Shown here piece after piece: positions 7,785 through 15,842 of a DNA stretch of 33,068 bases. Under the pieces are notes generated by a model. The model saw only the letters and a program-made list of their open reading frames with translations. It was not told the DNA's origin and made no database searches. The translations under genes were made by a program, and so were the position numbers. Position 1 is the stretch's first letter; every line of letters begins with the position of its first letter. Source of the stretch: Methanolobus sp. (GTDB taxonomy: Archaea; Halobacteriota; Methanosarcinia; Methanosarcinales; Methanosarcinaceae); the NCBI RefSeq assembly GCF_030682845.1, contig NZ_JAUXNK010000015.1, positions 1-33,068 on the forward strand, read 5' to 3'.

Positions 7785-9292
7785 GCCTCGGCAGTGTTCC
7801 CCTGAAGTACAAGATAAGTATTGACCGCGACCAGTGTATGAAGTGCATGCGCTGTGTCGATAACTGTTCCTATGGCGTATACAGGATAGAGGATGACAAA
7901 ATTCTGATAGACTCCCGCAGGTGTACAGCATGCCACCGCTGCATTTCAATGTGCCCGAGGGATGCCATCTCTCTGAAGGAAAAGCCCGTGGATTACCGCA
8001 GCCACCCCCTGTGGACAGCACAGGCCCGCGAGGATATAATCAATCAGGCCCGTACCGGGAAGATCATCCTGGCGGGAATGGGCAATGCTATGGATTATCC
8101 GATCATCTTTGACCGGCTCGTGCTTGATGCCTGTCAGGTCACAAACCCAAGCATTGACCCGCTGAGGGAACCCATGGAGCTGCGCACCTACCTTGGAAAG
8201 AAGCCCGCGAAGCTCGAGTTCACAAAGAGTGACAAGGGCGATATAGAGCTGAAGACCGAGCTGTCCCCGAACCTGAAACTCGATACCCCGCTCATGATAG
8301 GTCATATGAGCTACGGTGCTATCAGCCTCAATGCCCAGCTCAGCCTGGCCAAGGCTGTTGCAAAGACCGGGACCTTCATGGGCACAGGTGAGGGCGGTAT
8401 GCATGAGTCGCTCTATCCTTACCAGAGCAATATGATAGTTCAGGTAGCATCCGGGCGTTTTGGTGTGGATATCAATTACCTGGAACGTGGTGCAGCCATT
8501 GAGATCAAGATCGGACAGGGAGCAAAGCCAGGCATCGGCGGCCATCTTCCCGGAGAGAAGGTGTGTTCAGATGTCTCATGCACCCGTATGATACCTCTGG
8601 GCTCGGATGCTATAAGCCCTGCCCCCCATCATGATATTTACAGTATAGAGGACCTTGCACAGCTTGTGCGCAGCCTCAAGGAAGCTACGGAATGGAAGAA
8701 ACCTATCTTTGTCAAGATAGCCGCTGTCCACAATGTCGCAGCCATAGCGGCAGGCATTGCCCGGTCTTCTGCAGATGCCGTTGTGATTGACGGTTTCCGT
8801 GGTGGTACCGGTGCAGCACCAAAGGTGTTCAGAGACAATGTCGGTATCCCGATAGAAGCTGCAATTGCAGCCGTTGACAAGAAACTGAATGATCAGGGCA
8901 TCAGGAATGAAGTATCTGTCATAGCCAGCGGAGGCATACGCAACAGCGCGGACCTCGCAAAATCCATAGCACTTGGAGCAGACGCAGTTTACATCGGTAC
9001 TGCTTCGCTCATAGCCCTGGGATGCAGGGTGTGCGGCAACTGCTACCGTGGTCTCTGCCCATGGGGTATCGCGACACAGCAGCCTGATCTTGTGAACCGT
9101 ATCGATACGGATGTCGGCTCACAGCATGTTGCAAACCTTATCCATGCCTGGACCCTGGAGCTGAGCGAACTGATGGGTGCCGCAGGAATCAACAGTATCG
9201 AGAGTCTGCGCGGTAACCGTGAGAGACTGCGTGGCTATATGCTGGATGAAGGCATGCTCAAGGTTCTGAATGTAGACCCTGTGGGGGCCTGA
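7781..9292 (+). CDS. Glutamate synthase, FMN-binding central subunit with N-terminal ferredoxin domain
   Basis: A 503-residue subunit. Residues about 19-60 carry two [4Fe-4S] motifs (CMKCMRCVDNC and CTACHRCISMC). The main part is the FMN-binding TIM barrel, seen in PLMIGHMSYGAISLNAQ, GTGEGGMHES, DGFRGGTGAAP and ASGGIRNSADLAKSIALGAD. Cys-rich CRVCGNCYRGLCPWG near residue 408 is the cluster site next to the FMN. This subunit forms glutamate from 2-oxoglutarate and channelled ammonia. The ATG overlaps the amidotransferase stop and follows GGGAGG. The ferredoxin domain suggests that electrons arrive through FeS carriers and not a GltD flavoprotein. Confidence 0.93.
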   Translation: MSLGSVPLKYKISIDRDQCMKCMRCVDNCSYGVYRIEDDKILIDSRRCTACHRCISMCPRDAISLKEKPVDYRSHPLWTAQAREDIINQARTGKIILAGMGNAMDYPIIFDRLVLDACQVTNPSIDPLREPMELRTYLGKKPAKLEFTKSDKGDIELKTELSPNLKLDTPLMIGHMSYGAISLNAQLSLAKAVAKTGTFMGTGEGGMHESLYPYQSNMIVQVASGRFGVDINYLERGAAIEIKIGQGAKPGIGGHLPGEKVCSDVSCTRMIPLGSDAISPAPHHDIYSIEDLAQLVRSLKEATEWKKPIFVKIAAVHNVAAIAAGIARSSADAVVIDGFRGGTGAAPKVFRDNVGIPIEAAIAAVDKKLNDQGIRNEVSVIASGGIRNSADLAKSIALGADAVYIGTASLIALGCRVCGNCYRGLCPWGIATQQPDLVNRIDTDVGSQHVANLIHAWTLELSELMGAAGINSIESLRGNRERLRGYMLDEGMLKVLNVDPVGA

Positions 9293-9296
9293 TAAC

Positions 9297-10037
9297 GTGG
9301 AAACGATGACTATTGACGCAAACGGCATGCACTATACGCCGCTGAACAAGATGATACGGCAGGCAGTGGCATCAGGTGTAAGAGAGATCGTGATCGATAA
9401 TGTGCTCGGGCAGCGTTTCATTGCGAACGGGCTCCGGAGCAATGTCAGGATAACTATTAACGGTGTGCCCGGAGGCGATCTTGGAATGTTCATGAGCGGT
9501 CCGGAGTGTATTGTACGCGGCGATAGTGAGCATGCGCCCGGGAACACGATGGACAACGGTACCATTGTCATTCACGGAAGTGCAGGTGATGCTGTGGCGC
9601 ACAGCATGCGCGGAGGCAGGGTGTTCGTCAGGGGCGATATCGGCTACAGGGGCGGCATTCACATGAAAGAGTACGATCAGAAGCGTCCTGTGCTAGCGGT
9701 CGGCGGTACAACCCATGCCTTCCTGGGAGAGTATATGGCAGGCGGAATTATCATTGTTCTTGGAATAGGGCATGAAGTTGCCGTAAAGGACAGGGGTATA
9801 GGAAGCGGTATCCATGGAGGAGAGATTATCCTGCGCGGGGACATCGAAGACCGGCTGCTTGGTGTCGGAGCCCGGAAGGTCATTTTTACAGAGGATGACC
9901 TGAATCGCTTATCACCACTGATAACGGAGTTCTGTGAGCGGATCGAGGTTGACCCCTCCCAGTTCCTGGATACCAATTACACCCGCATAATACCTGCAAG
10001 CAGCAGGCCATTTGCAGGCAAGTACACATGGGAGTGA
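9297..10037 (+). CDS. Glutamate synthase, GXGXG (alpha-C) subunit
   Basis: A 246-residue protein made of repeated beta-helix turns: PGGDLGMFMSG, GNTMDNGTIVIHG, GDAVAHSMRGGRVFVRGDIG, GEYMAGGIIIVLG and GIGSGIHGGEIILRG. This is the structural C-terminal domain of glutamate synthase, encoded as a separate gene. The start is a GTG at 9297, four bases after the previous stop and preceded by GGGGG; ATG 9306 is the alternative. The frame ends just before the RBS of the next gene. Confidence 0.9.
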   Translation: METMTIDANGMHYTPLNKMIRQAVASGVREIVIDNVLGQRFIANGLRSNVRITINGVPGGDLGMFMSGPECIVRGDSEHAPGNTMDNGTIVIHGSAGDAVAHSMRGGRVFVRGDIGYRGGIHMKEYDQKRPVLAVGGTTHAFLGEYMAGGIIIVLGIGHEVAVKDRGIGSGIHGGEIILRGDIEDRLLGVGARKVIFTEDDLNRLSPLITEFCERIEVDPSQFLDTNYTRIIPASSRPFAGKYTWE

Positions 10038-10041
10038 TCAC

Positions 10042-11067
10042 ATGGCAGGTAAAAATTATCTTGATCTTAAGGCAGAGGTATGGGAGACAGGCAAGTGCGC
10101 ATCATGCGGAGCATGTGTAGCAGTATGCCCTGCTGATGCCATCTTCTTTAGAACCGGTGCAGACTCGGCACATCCTCTAAACAGCGGTTACTGCAAGGAA
10201 GTGAACGATGGTGTGCCATGTGGCGCATGCTACGAGGTATGTCCCAGGCTCCACCCTGGCAAACCAGAAGTAATTGGAACTTATATCGACATAGTTTCTG
10301 CAAAAGCAGAGTTCGGTATTCCTAAAAAGCAAAGCGGCGGTGCGGTAACAGCTATACTTGCAAATGCGCTGGAACAGGGCATGATCGATGCAGTGGTGAC
10401 GGTCGTTGAAGACCCATGGACCCTGCGGCCGTCATCAGCCGTGATAACATCCGGTGAAGCCCTTGTGCATCATGCAGGAAGCCGCTATAACTGGTGGGTG
10501 CCCCTTGTAGCATCCCTGAAAGAGGCCATTATCAACCGCAAATTCACCAACGTAGCGGTTGTCGGGGTCCCATGTGTCGTGGAAGCGATCCATCAGATGC
10601 GTGAGAGCGACCTTGACCTGTTGAGGCCTTTCAGGAAATACATCCGTCTGGTCGTGGGCCTGTTCTGTACAGAGACCTTCGACTATGAAAAACTCGTGCA
10701 GGACAAGCTCATTGCACAAAAGAATCTCGATCCTCTGGATATCACTCGTTTCGATGTGAAAGGCAAGCTGGAAATAACACTGAAGGACGGCTCGCTAACA
10801 GTCCTCTCCCTCAATGAAGTGGAAGACTGTGTGCGTCCTGGCTGTAAAATATGCACTGACCTCACTGCTCTCCATTCAGATATTTCCGCAGGCTCCATCG
10901 GAAGTCCTCAGGGCTACACAACCCTGATAATTCGAAACCCCACAGGCAGACAGTTCGTCACCAGTGCGATAGGGAACGGCAAACTGTCTCTGGAAAAGGG
11001 CGTAAACCTGGAATCCATCAATAAGCTTTCCACAAAGAAAATGGAGAGGATGCCAGAGGAATGTTGA
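10042..11067 (+). CDS. F420 hydrogenase/dehydrogenase beta-subunit family protein linked to glutamate synthase
   Basis: A 341-residue protein of the FrhB/FpoF family. Two [4Fe-4S] motifs occupy the N-terminus (CASCGACVAVCP and CGACYEVCP). The family core follows, including KQSGGAVTAIL, VGVPCVVEAIHQM, the LVVGLFCTETF stretch and a late CVRPGCKIC. Family members move electrons between coenzyme F420, flavin and FeS clusters. As the last gene of the glutamate synthase operon it may make that enzyme F420H2-dependent; this is inferred from position. The start at 10042 follows GGGAGTGATCAC, a good match to the archaeal 16S 3' end. Confidence 0.82.
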   Translation: MAGKNYLDLKAEVWETGKCASCGACVAVCPADAIFFRTGADSAHPLNSGYCKEVNDGVPCGACYEVCPRLHPGKPEVIGTYIDIVSAKAEFGIPKKQSGGAVTAILANALEQGMIDAVVTVVEDPWTLRPSSAVITSGEALVHHAGSRYNWWVPLVASLKEAIINRKFTNVAVVGVPCVVEAIHQMRESDLDLLRPFRKYIRLVVGLFCTETFDYEKLVQDKLIAQKNLDPLDITRFDVKGKLEITLKDGSLTVLSLNEVEDCVRPGCKICTDLTALHSDISAGSIGSPQGYTTLIIRNPTGRQFVTSAIGNGKLSLEKGVNLESINKLSTKKMERMPEEC

Positions 11068-11293
11068 AATAGGACATTGGTTTAACGGGCACGGTACCCA
11101 ACACTTCCTCTATTCTAACTAACCATGCAAAGGGTATCCGTGTCCGGTATTTTAAAATGTCAAAGCGGTCTGGACTGACATTCATTTGAGCCTGCAGACA
11201 TATTCGCGATGAGGTGATTGTTTTAATGCCGCATGCACCAATGCTGCAACAATTAAGAACCATCTAAAGCTTAATCGATATCATCATCATATA

Positions 11294-11830
11294 TTATTGT
11301 TTTGCACTCATCAGGAACTTCCGATCCAATCTTTTCCTGTAATTGAGGGTGTTTATCCCATTGCCCCTGTCGTTAAGGACAATAGAATATGCCATGTATC
11401 CCAGTTTCTCATAGAAACGGATAGCTTCCAGGTTGTCTGACCATGTGCAAAGGTAGACCCTGTTGACGCCTTTTTCAAGAAGTATCTCTTCGAGTCTGCT
11501 ATACAATAAATGCGCTATGCCGTTCTTACGGTAAGAAGGATGTGTGGCCAGGAAATTGATATAAGCATCATCTTCCTGTTGCCACATTCGGGTGAATCCG
11601 ACCATTGAAACAAATCCATGCAAATCATCGGATGGTTCCGTTTCTGTCATCTGCGCAACGACATAATTTGCATTGGAAGCGGCAAGAGATGTCCTTACTC
11701 TTTCAGAGATGCCTCCGTCTCCCCTTTTACTGAGAGGGGGATAAAAATCCCCATCTACGAGTTCAATGAAACGCAGGACCCTGTGAAAGTCTTCCTTGGT
11801 TGTTTCTCTTATAACGATATCCAGCTGCAT
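11294..11830 (-). CDS. GNAT family N-acetyltransferase, cotranscribed with second glnA
   Basis: A 178-residue GNAT protein. The acetyl-CoA loop is THPSYRKNGIAHLLYSRL (about residues 95-112), followed by VYLCTWSDNLEAIRFYEKLGYMAY, the classic end of the fold. The C-terminus ends with a basic KRLDRKF tail. It begins 3 bp after the glnA stop on the same strand, so it should share the nitrogen-controlled transcript. This raises the possibility that it modifies GlnA or a related amine, but nothing in the sequence shows the substrate. The 226-bp gap 11068-11293 on its other side holds nothing I can name. Confidence 0.8.
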   Translation of the reverse strand: MQLDIVIRETTKEDFHRVLRFIELVDGDFYPPLSKRGDGGISERVRTSLAASNANYVVAQMTETEPSDDLHGFVSMVGFTRMWQQEDDAYINFLATHPSYRKNGIAHLLYSRLEEILLEKGVNRVYLCTWSDNLEAIRFYEKLGYMAYSIVLNDRGNGINTLNYRKRLDRKFLMSAKQ

Positions 11831-11833
11831 TCT

Positions 11834-13162
11834 TTAAACAGTGTTCAGGTATCTCTCTATCTCCCATTCATGCACTTGTATGCGGTACGCATCCCATTCA
11901 GCCCTTGCAAGCCTGAGGATGTTGTCATGCACGTGCACTCCGAGCTTCTCCCTGAGGAATGCATCCTTCTCCAGGTAATCTGCACTCTCACTGAGTGTGC
12001 CCGGCAGTGTCTCGATATCTCTTTCTTTTAGCTGTTCCTTTGTCAGGTCGAATATATTATAGTCAACTATCTTTGCCGGCATCTTCTTGTTCCTGATACC
12101 GTCAAGTCCGGCAGCAAGTATTGCCGCAAAGGTAAGGTAAGGGTTACAGGATGGGTCCGGGCTCCTGAGCTCTGTCCTTGTGCTGTTCCCACGAGGGGTG
12201 GGTATGCGGATAAGGGAGCTGCGGTTTGCACCTGACCATGTGATGTATACGGGAGCCTCATAACCTGGCACTATCCTCTTGTATGAGTTGACAAGCGGGT
12301 TTGCGATACAGGAAATTGCCTTGATGTGGTCCATTACACCTGCTATGAAGTACCTGGCAATATCGCTGATCTGCATATCTTTTTCTGGGTCATAGAAGGC
12401 GTTCTTCCCATCCTTTGAAAGTGACAGGTTGACGTGCATACCGGATCCGCTTTCGTTGGCTTTTGGCTTTGGCATGAAGGTGGCATGGATCCCGTGGATC
12501 TTTGCAATGGTCCTGGTAACGTACTTGAATGTCACTACATTGTCGGCCGTTGTCAGCGCATCGTCGTACTTGAAGTCAATTTCGTGCTGGCCGCAGGCAC
12601 ATTCGTGATGTGAGGCTTCGATATCAAAGTCAAGGTCTGTGAGTGTAAGCACTATTTCCCTTCTGATATCCTCTGCAAGGTCGGTGGGGGCAAATTCAAA
12701 GTAGCGTCCGTAATCGTTGGGTATTGTAGTGGCCTTGCCGTTTTCCTTGGCGAACAGGAAGAACTCAAGCTCCGGACCGACATTGAGCTGGAATCCCATC
12801 TCTTCCGCTTCCTTCATTACTTTCCTGAGGACAAAGCGCGGGTCAGCCTCAAAAGGCCTGCCGTCGGGAAGGTGAACGTCGCATATCATCCTTGCAACGA
12901 CACCTTTATCCCTGCCCCATGGAAGGATTGCGAAGGTCTTGGTATCCGGTTTAAGTACCATGTCTGATTCATCGATCCTCACCATCCCCTCGATAGAAGA
13001 GCCGTCAAAGGAGATCCCGGAGGTCAATGCTTTCTCTATCTGTGTAATGGGAATCTCGACATCTTTTACTGTTCCCTGGATATCCGTGAACTGCAATCGT
13101 ATGAACTTCACATTGTGCGTTTCAATGGCCTTAATAACATCGTCTTTGTTGTTGATTTTCAT
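11834..13162 (-). CDS. glnA: Glutamine synthetase, type I-alpha (second copy)
   Basis: A 442-residue glutamine synthetase of normal archaeal length. It shows FDGSSIEGMVRIDESDMVL, GPELEFFLFA, ASHHECACGQHEIDFKY, KPKANESGSGMHVNLSLS, NRSSLIRIPTPRG and the terminal VHEWEIERYLNTV. No adenylylation loop is seen. It is clearly paralogous to the glnA at 5197-6549, but the two differ widely outside the motifs, so this is not a recent duplication. An NrpR-type operator sits just upstream of its TATA box. The Shine-Dalgarno is weak. Confidence 0.95.
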   Translation of the reverse strand: MKINNKDDVIKAIETHNVKFIRLQFTDIQGTVKDVEIPITQIEKALTSGISFDGSSIEGMVRIDESDMVLKPDTKTFAILPWGRDKGVVARMICDVHLPDGRPFEADPRFVLRKVMKEAEEMGFQLNVGPELEFFLFAKENGKATTIPNDYGRYFEFAPTDLAEDIRREIVLTLTDLDFDIEASHHECACGQHEIDFKYDDALTTADNVVTFKYVTRTIAKIHGIHATFMPKPKANESGSGMHVNLSLSKDGKNAFYDPEKDMQISDIARYFIAGVMDHIKAISCIANPLVNSYKRIVPGYEAPVYITWSGANRSSLIRIPTPRGNSTRTELRSPDPSCNPYLTFAAILAAGLDGIRNKKMPAKIVDYNIFDLTKEQLKERDIETLPGTLSESADYLEKDAFLREKLGVHVHDNILRLARAEWDAYRIQVHEWEIERYLNTV

Positions 13163-13224
13163 TCAATCGCCTGTGTTATACTTCCTCTTGTTCCTAAACA
13201 GTCCATGCAAAAACTGCGCTTGAA

Positions 13225-13251
13225 TATTATAAAAAGGTAGAGTTATACCTT
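13225..13251 (-). promoter_or_regulatory. Second glnA promoter with perfect NrpR-type operator
   Basis: On the minus strand a TATA box (TTTTTATAATA, 13225-13235) is immediately preceded by GGTA-N6-TACC, read as GGTA at 13236-13239 and TACC at 13246-13249. The dyad extends perfectly to AAGGTA-N6-TACCTT. The site covers the BRE position, so binding would block TBP/TFB. In the glnA and amtB promoters of this window the operator lies over the start site instead. Confidence 0.75.
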
Positions 13252-13404
13252 GCTGTTAAAATAAATTAAAATTGTTTAAATTTGCCTGTACTCCTTTATT
13301 TATTTATGTTTATATGTAAATTATTATACGATGTAATATGCAATAATTATATTTGTTTGGGTATTCTTTTACTCATAATTATTCATGATTTCAGAGTATA
13401 AAAC

Positions 13405-14172
13405 ATGAAACCTTCTTATAAAATAATAGTTGGCTTTGTTCTGGTATTTGTCGTGTCTGCCGGAATGTTATCTTTCTGGTGGGCAGGCCAGAAACAAGCG
13501 ATGTATGAAGATAGCTTCCACAGCAGTTATGACTATGATGTCACTTTCACTACAAATTCGAATCTGAGCAACGTAACTCTTTACATCCCGATTCCTGTTA
13601 TGGATAACGCGTCTTCAGTTGGGCAGGATATTGTAGAGAATAACTTCAATAACGATGATCCTTCATGGGAGTATGCTCTTGTGGATACTGAACATGGGCT
13701 TATGCTTTCCATGAAGACTGATAAGATAGTCCCTAAATTCCGTCCTCTCCCCATACCTATATCCGATGAAAGCGACCCGCCCCAGGAAATAGAGCCCGTG
13801 ATATCTGATGGGTATTCTGAGGAAACACCTGTTCAGGATCACATCTTCTTTGCAACAATGGTATCTGCTGACCACATCATAGATACAAAGAATCCTCTTG
13901 AGCGGGAGATGGTCCTCCTTCCAAAATATGACATCGACAGCTCGCAGAATATCCATAACTATGAAAGTCGTATCTATGTGCAGTATGAAGCCTCCCCTGA
14001 TGCCCAGGTAGAGATATCTGTCAGCATGACCGGATATAATGAGTGGTGGATTCTGGGCTGGCAATGGAACAGCTACAGTGAATGGATGAATGTCCTGTTG
14101 TCAGGTCCTCAGGGCGGCTGGGTCACTGTAGACGGCAGGCTTGTCACCGGAGATGGGGTGTATAAGGAATGA
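13405..14172 (+). CDS. Membrane-anchored extracellular protein of unknown function
   Basis: A 255-residue protein that I do not recognise. Residues about 7-28 form one hydrophobic segment after MKPSYK, with no obvious cleavage motif, so it looks like a signal anchor with the rest outside the cell. The outer part is acidic and rich in Asp, Ser and Pro, and the C-terminus is unusually Trp-rich (NEWWILGWQWNSYSEWMN). The composition suggests a beta-rich surface domain. No Shine-Dalgarno is evident, and the long AT-rich leader (13252-13404) contains several TATA-like stretches. Confidence 0.62.
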   Translation: MKPSYKIIVGFVLVFVVSAGMLSFWWAGQKQAMYEDSFHSSYDYDVTFTTNSNLSNVTLYIPIPVMDNASSVGQDIVENNFNNDDPSWEYALVDTEHGLMLSMKTDKIVPKFRPLPIPISDESDPPQEIEPVISDGYSEETPVQDHIFFATMVSADHIIDTKNPLEREMVLLPKYDIDSSQNIHNYESRIYVQYEASPDAQVEISVSMTGYNEWWILGWQWNSYSEWMNVLLSGPQGGWVTVDGRLVTGDGVYKE

Positions 14173-14209
14173 TTATGGTTGCCGGTTGTGAGTTATGAGA
14201 CAAAAGTTG

Positions 14210-14234
14210 CAGGCAGAATATAATCTGCTGCCTG
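14210..14234 (+). terminator. Hairpin downstream of the membrane-anchored protein gene
   Basis: Perfect 7-bp arms CAGGCAG/CTGCCTG surround an 11-base AT-rich loop, 38 bp after the stop codon at 14172. T-rich sequence follows. A role as terminator or 3'-end structure is inferred. Confidence 0.3.
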
Positions 14235-14262
14235 TATCCTGTTTATCCGATCATCCCAAAGT

Positions 14263-14385
14263 TTAACTGAAAATTGCCTTTATCTTGTTGATCAGACCGG
14301 ATAACAATCCATTATTCTCTTTATCCGGGGCTTCATTTCCCGGTCGCCCACCTTCCGGTTCCCCGCCGTTAAAGTTTCCTTTCAT
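14263..14385 (-). CDS. Possible 40-residue small protein
   Basis: A 40-codon frame beginning MKGNFNGGEPEGG. It has a Gly/Glu/Pro/Asn-rich first half and an amphipathic, hydrophobic tail (LLSGLINKIKAIFS). AGGAGG lies 12 bases before the ATG, longer than ideal. Codon use looks gene-like, but I recognise no family. It lies between the membrane-anchored protein gene and the truncated MATE gene, on the opposite strand to both. Confidence 0.3.
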   Translation of the reverse strand: MKGNFNGGEPEGGRPGNEAPDKENNGLLSGLINKIKAIFS

Positions 14386-14499
14386 ACTGTCATTGTTCCT
14401 CCTCAGAATGAGCCGATGTGTAGTGAGACAGGGCCAGAGGCCCCATCTCTTCAGCTGGTAGTACACATTAATTTGCGTCTCAAATTACGCTGTCATTGC

Positions 14500-14847
14500 C
14501 TCCCTGGTACATTCTTCGGTATATTCAGTAAGGATGCAGATCTTATAGCCAGCGGGGAAACAGCTTTGAGGATCATGGTCCTTGCAACTCATATAATTGG
14601 AATAAACGTCATCAGTACGACAGTATTCCAGGCTATCGGGAAAGCAAGGTCGTCCTTTATTCTTTCAATGTGCCGCCAGATACTTTTCCTCATACCACTG
14701 GTACTTCTTCTGTCGCGTTATTTTGATATTTCCGGTGTATGGCTGGCGTTCCCCTTGTCCGACCTGATGGCGGGTCTTTTGAACATGTTCCTCATAGTTA
14801 AGGAGTACCGTTATTTCCAGGGCAGGCCGGACCCTGTACCTTCCTGA
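14500..14847 (+). pseudogene. Truncated MATE family exporter (C-terminal remnant)
   Basis: About 115 residues match the last transmembrane part of a MATE multidrug/Na+ antiporter: FFGIFSKDADLIASGETALRIM, then VISTTVFQAIGKARSSFILSMCRQ and a final pair of hydrophobic helices. A whole MATE protein is about 450 residues. Upstream sequence in this frame is not MATE-like, and no N-terminal half exists in the 330 bp back to the previous gene, so this is a 5'-deleted remnant. The frame itself stays open. Confidence 0.72.
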
Positions 14848-14872
14848 CCTGTCCTGTGATAATTCACGACAA

Positions 14873-14882
14873 TTATTTATAT
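14873..14882 (+). promoter_or_regulatory. Probable TATA box of the Rieske redox operon
   Basis: TTATTTATAT lies 36 bp before the first Rieske ATG. Transcription would start near 14900-14905, leaving a very short leader that holds the strong Shine-Dalgarno GGGAGG at 14905-14910. Confidence 0.45.
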
Positions 14883-14917
14883 TTTTGAATCCCTGCTTAC
14901 CTATGGGAGGTTAACAT

Positions 14918-15232
14918 ATGCCGGAGAAATCCTGGTTCTTTGCACTAAAAGAAAAAGATTTGACTGATGAGAGCATAGAGTTTGTCAGGGTAAAGGATAC
15001 TCCCATAATTATCTTTAGGAAAAATGGGCAAATCCACTCTCTCTATGGTAAGTGCGGCCATATGGGCTGCCGACTTTCCAAGGGCACTTTCATTGATGAA
15101 CATATCCTTAAATGCGGCTGCCATGGATGGGAATATGATACAAGGACAGGTAAGCACCTCGGGGATAAAGAAGCAACCCTTGAGACCTACGAGAACAAAG
15201 TAGAGGGAGGAGAAGTGCTCGTTCTGCTTTAA
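14918..15232 (+). CDS. Small Rieske-type [2Fe-2S] protein, first tandem copy
   Basis: A 104-residue single-domain Rieske protein without a membrane anchor or oxygenase domain. The cluster ligands are Cys46-x-His48 and Cys66-x-x-His69, within KCGHMGCRLSKG and KCGCHGWEYD. Such proteins act as soluble electron carriers. This is the first gene of a five-gene set of redox proteins. A second, related Rieske gene follows after 33 bp. Its direct partner cannot be named. Confidence 0.86.
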   Translation: MPEKSWFFALKEKDLTDESIEFVRVKDTPIIIFRKNGQIHSLYGKCGHMGCRLSKGTFIDEHILKCGCHGWEYDTRTGKHLGDKEATLETYENKVEGGEVLVLL

Positions 15233-15265
15233 CGTGACAAGATATCCTGAAGGAGGTATGAGGTT

Positions 15266-15577
15266 TTGGTTCCATGGTTCTTTGCAATAAACGAAAGTGA
15301 GCTGGATGAAGGCGATAAGAAACCATTGCTGATGGAGGGTAATAAGATACTGCTGCTCAGGCAGGAAGGTGGTTTCTATGCAATATCCAACAAATGTCCG
15401 CATATGGAATGCCCACTTTCAAAAGGTGATATGGAAGGATATGTTATCAAGTGCCCGTGTCATGACTGGCGGTTCGATATAAGGAGTGGTGAGTTTCTCG
15501 ATGCAAAAGAGATAACTGTCCCTGCTTATGAGACAAAGGTCGACGATGGCAAAGTTTACGTTAATCTGGAAAGGTGA
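15266..15577 (+). CDS. Small Rieske-type [2Fe-2S] protein, second tandem copy
   Basis: A 103-residue Rieske protein with ligands Cys44-x-His46 and Cys63-x-x-His66 (KCPHMECPLSKG, KCPCHDWRFD). It is a diverged paralogue of the preceding gene: both begin with WFFA shortly after the start and share the LSKG and TxxxYExKVxxGxVxV endings. The start is taken as TTG 15266 because GGAGG at 15252-15256 is correctly spaced; the ATG at 15258 is in another frame. Confidence 0.84.
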   Translation: MVPWFFAINESELDEGDKKPLLMEGNKILLLRQEGGFYAISNKCPHMECPLSKGDMEGYVIKCPCHDWRFDIRSGEFLDAKEITVPAYETKVDDGKVYVNLER

Positions 15578-15583
15578 GGTTCA

Positions 15584-15832
15584 GTGAAGAAAGTGGTAAT
15601 GTACACTCTCAGCACCTGTCCCTGGTGTATGAGGGCCAAGACGTTCTTCAGGGAAAAAAACATTCTCTTTGAGTACATCGATTACGATAAGGCTGACGAA
15701 GCGACTCGTAAGTCTATCCTGGAGGACTGCATGTCTCATGGAGAAAAGATGTCCTTCCCCTTCGTCAAAATTGGGGAGGACGTGGTCGTAGGATACGATC
15801 CTAAGAAATATTCCAGCCTGCTGGACAAGTGA
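15584..15832 (+). CDS. Glutaredoxin-like protein
   Basis: An 82-residue thioredoxin-fold protein with the dithiol site Cys12-Pro-Trp-Cys15 near the N-terminus, SFPFVKIGEDVVVGYDP carrying the cis-Pro loop, and no extra domain. It starts at a GTG six bases after the second Rieske stop; GGTGAGGT is just upstream. With the ferredoxin-thioredoxin-reductase-type gene next door, it may be the disulfide that this reductase reduces. Confidence 0.85.
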   Translation: MKKVVMYTLSTCPWCMRAKTFFREKNILFEYIDYDKADEATRKSILEDCMSHGEKMSFPFVKIGEDVVVGYDPKKYSSLLDK

Positions 15833-15842
15833 GGTAATATTC

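Noticed and set aside
11226-11264. A 12-codon frame preceded by GAGGTGATT between the glutamate synthase operon and the acetyltransferase
   Set aside because: Too short to support, no recognisable leader-peptide pattern and no promoter tied to it.
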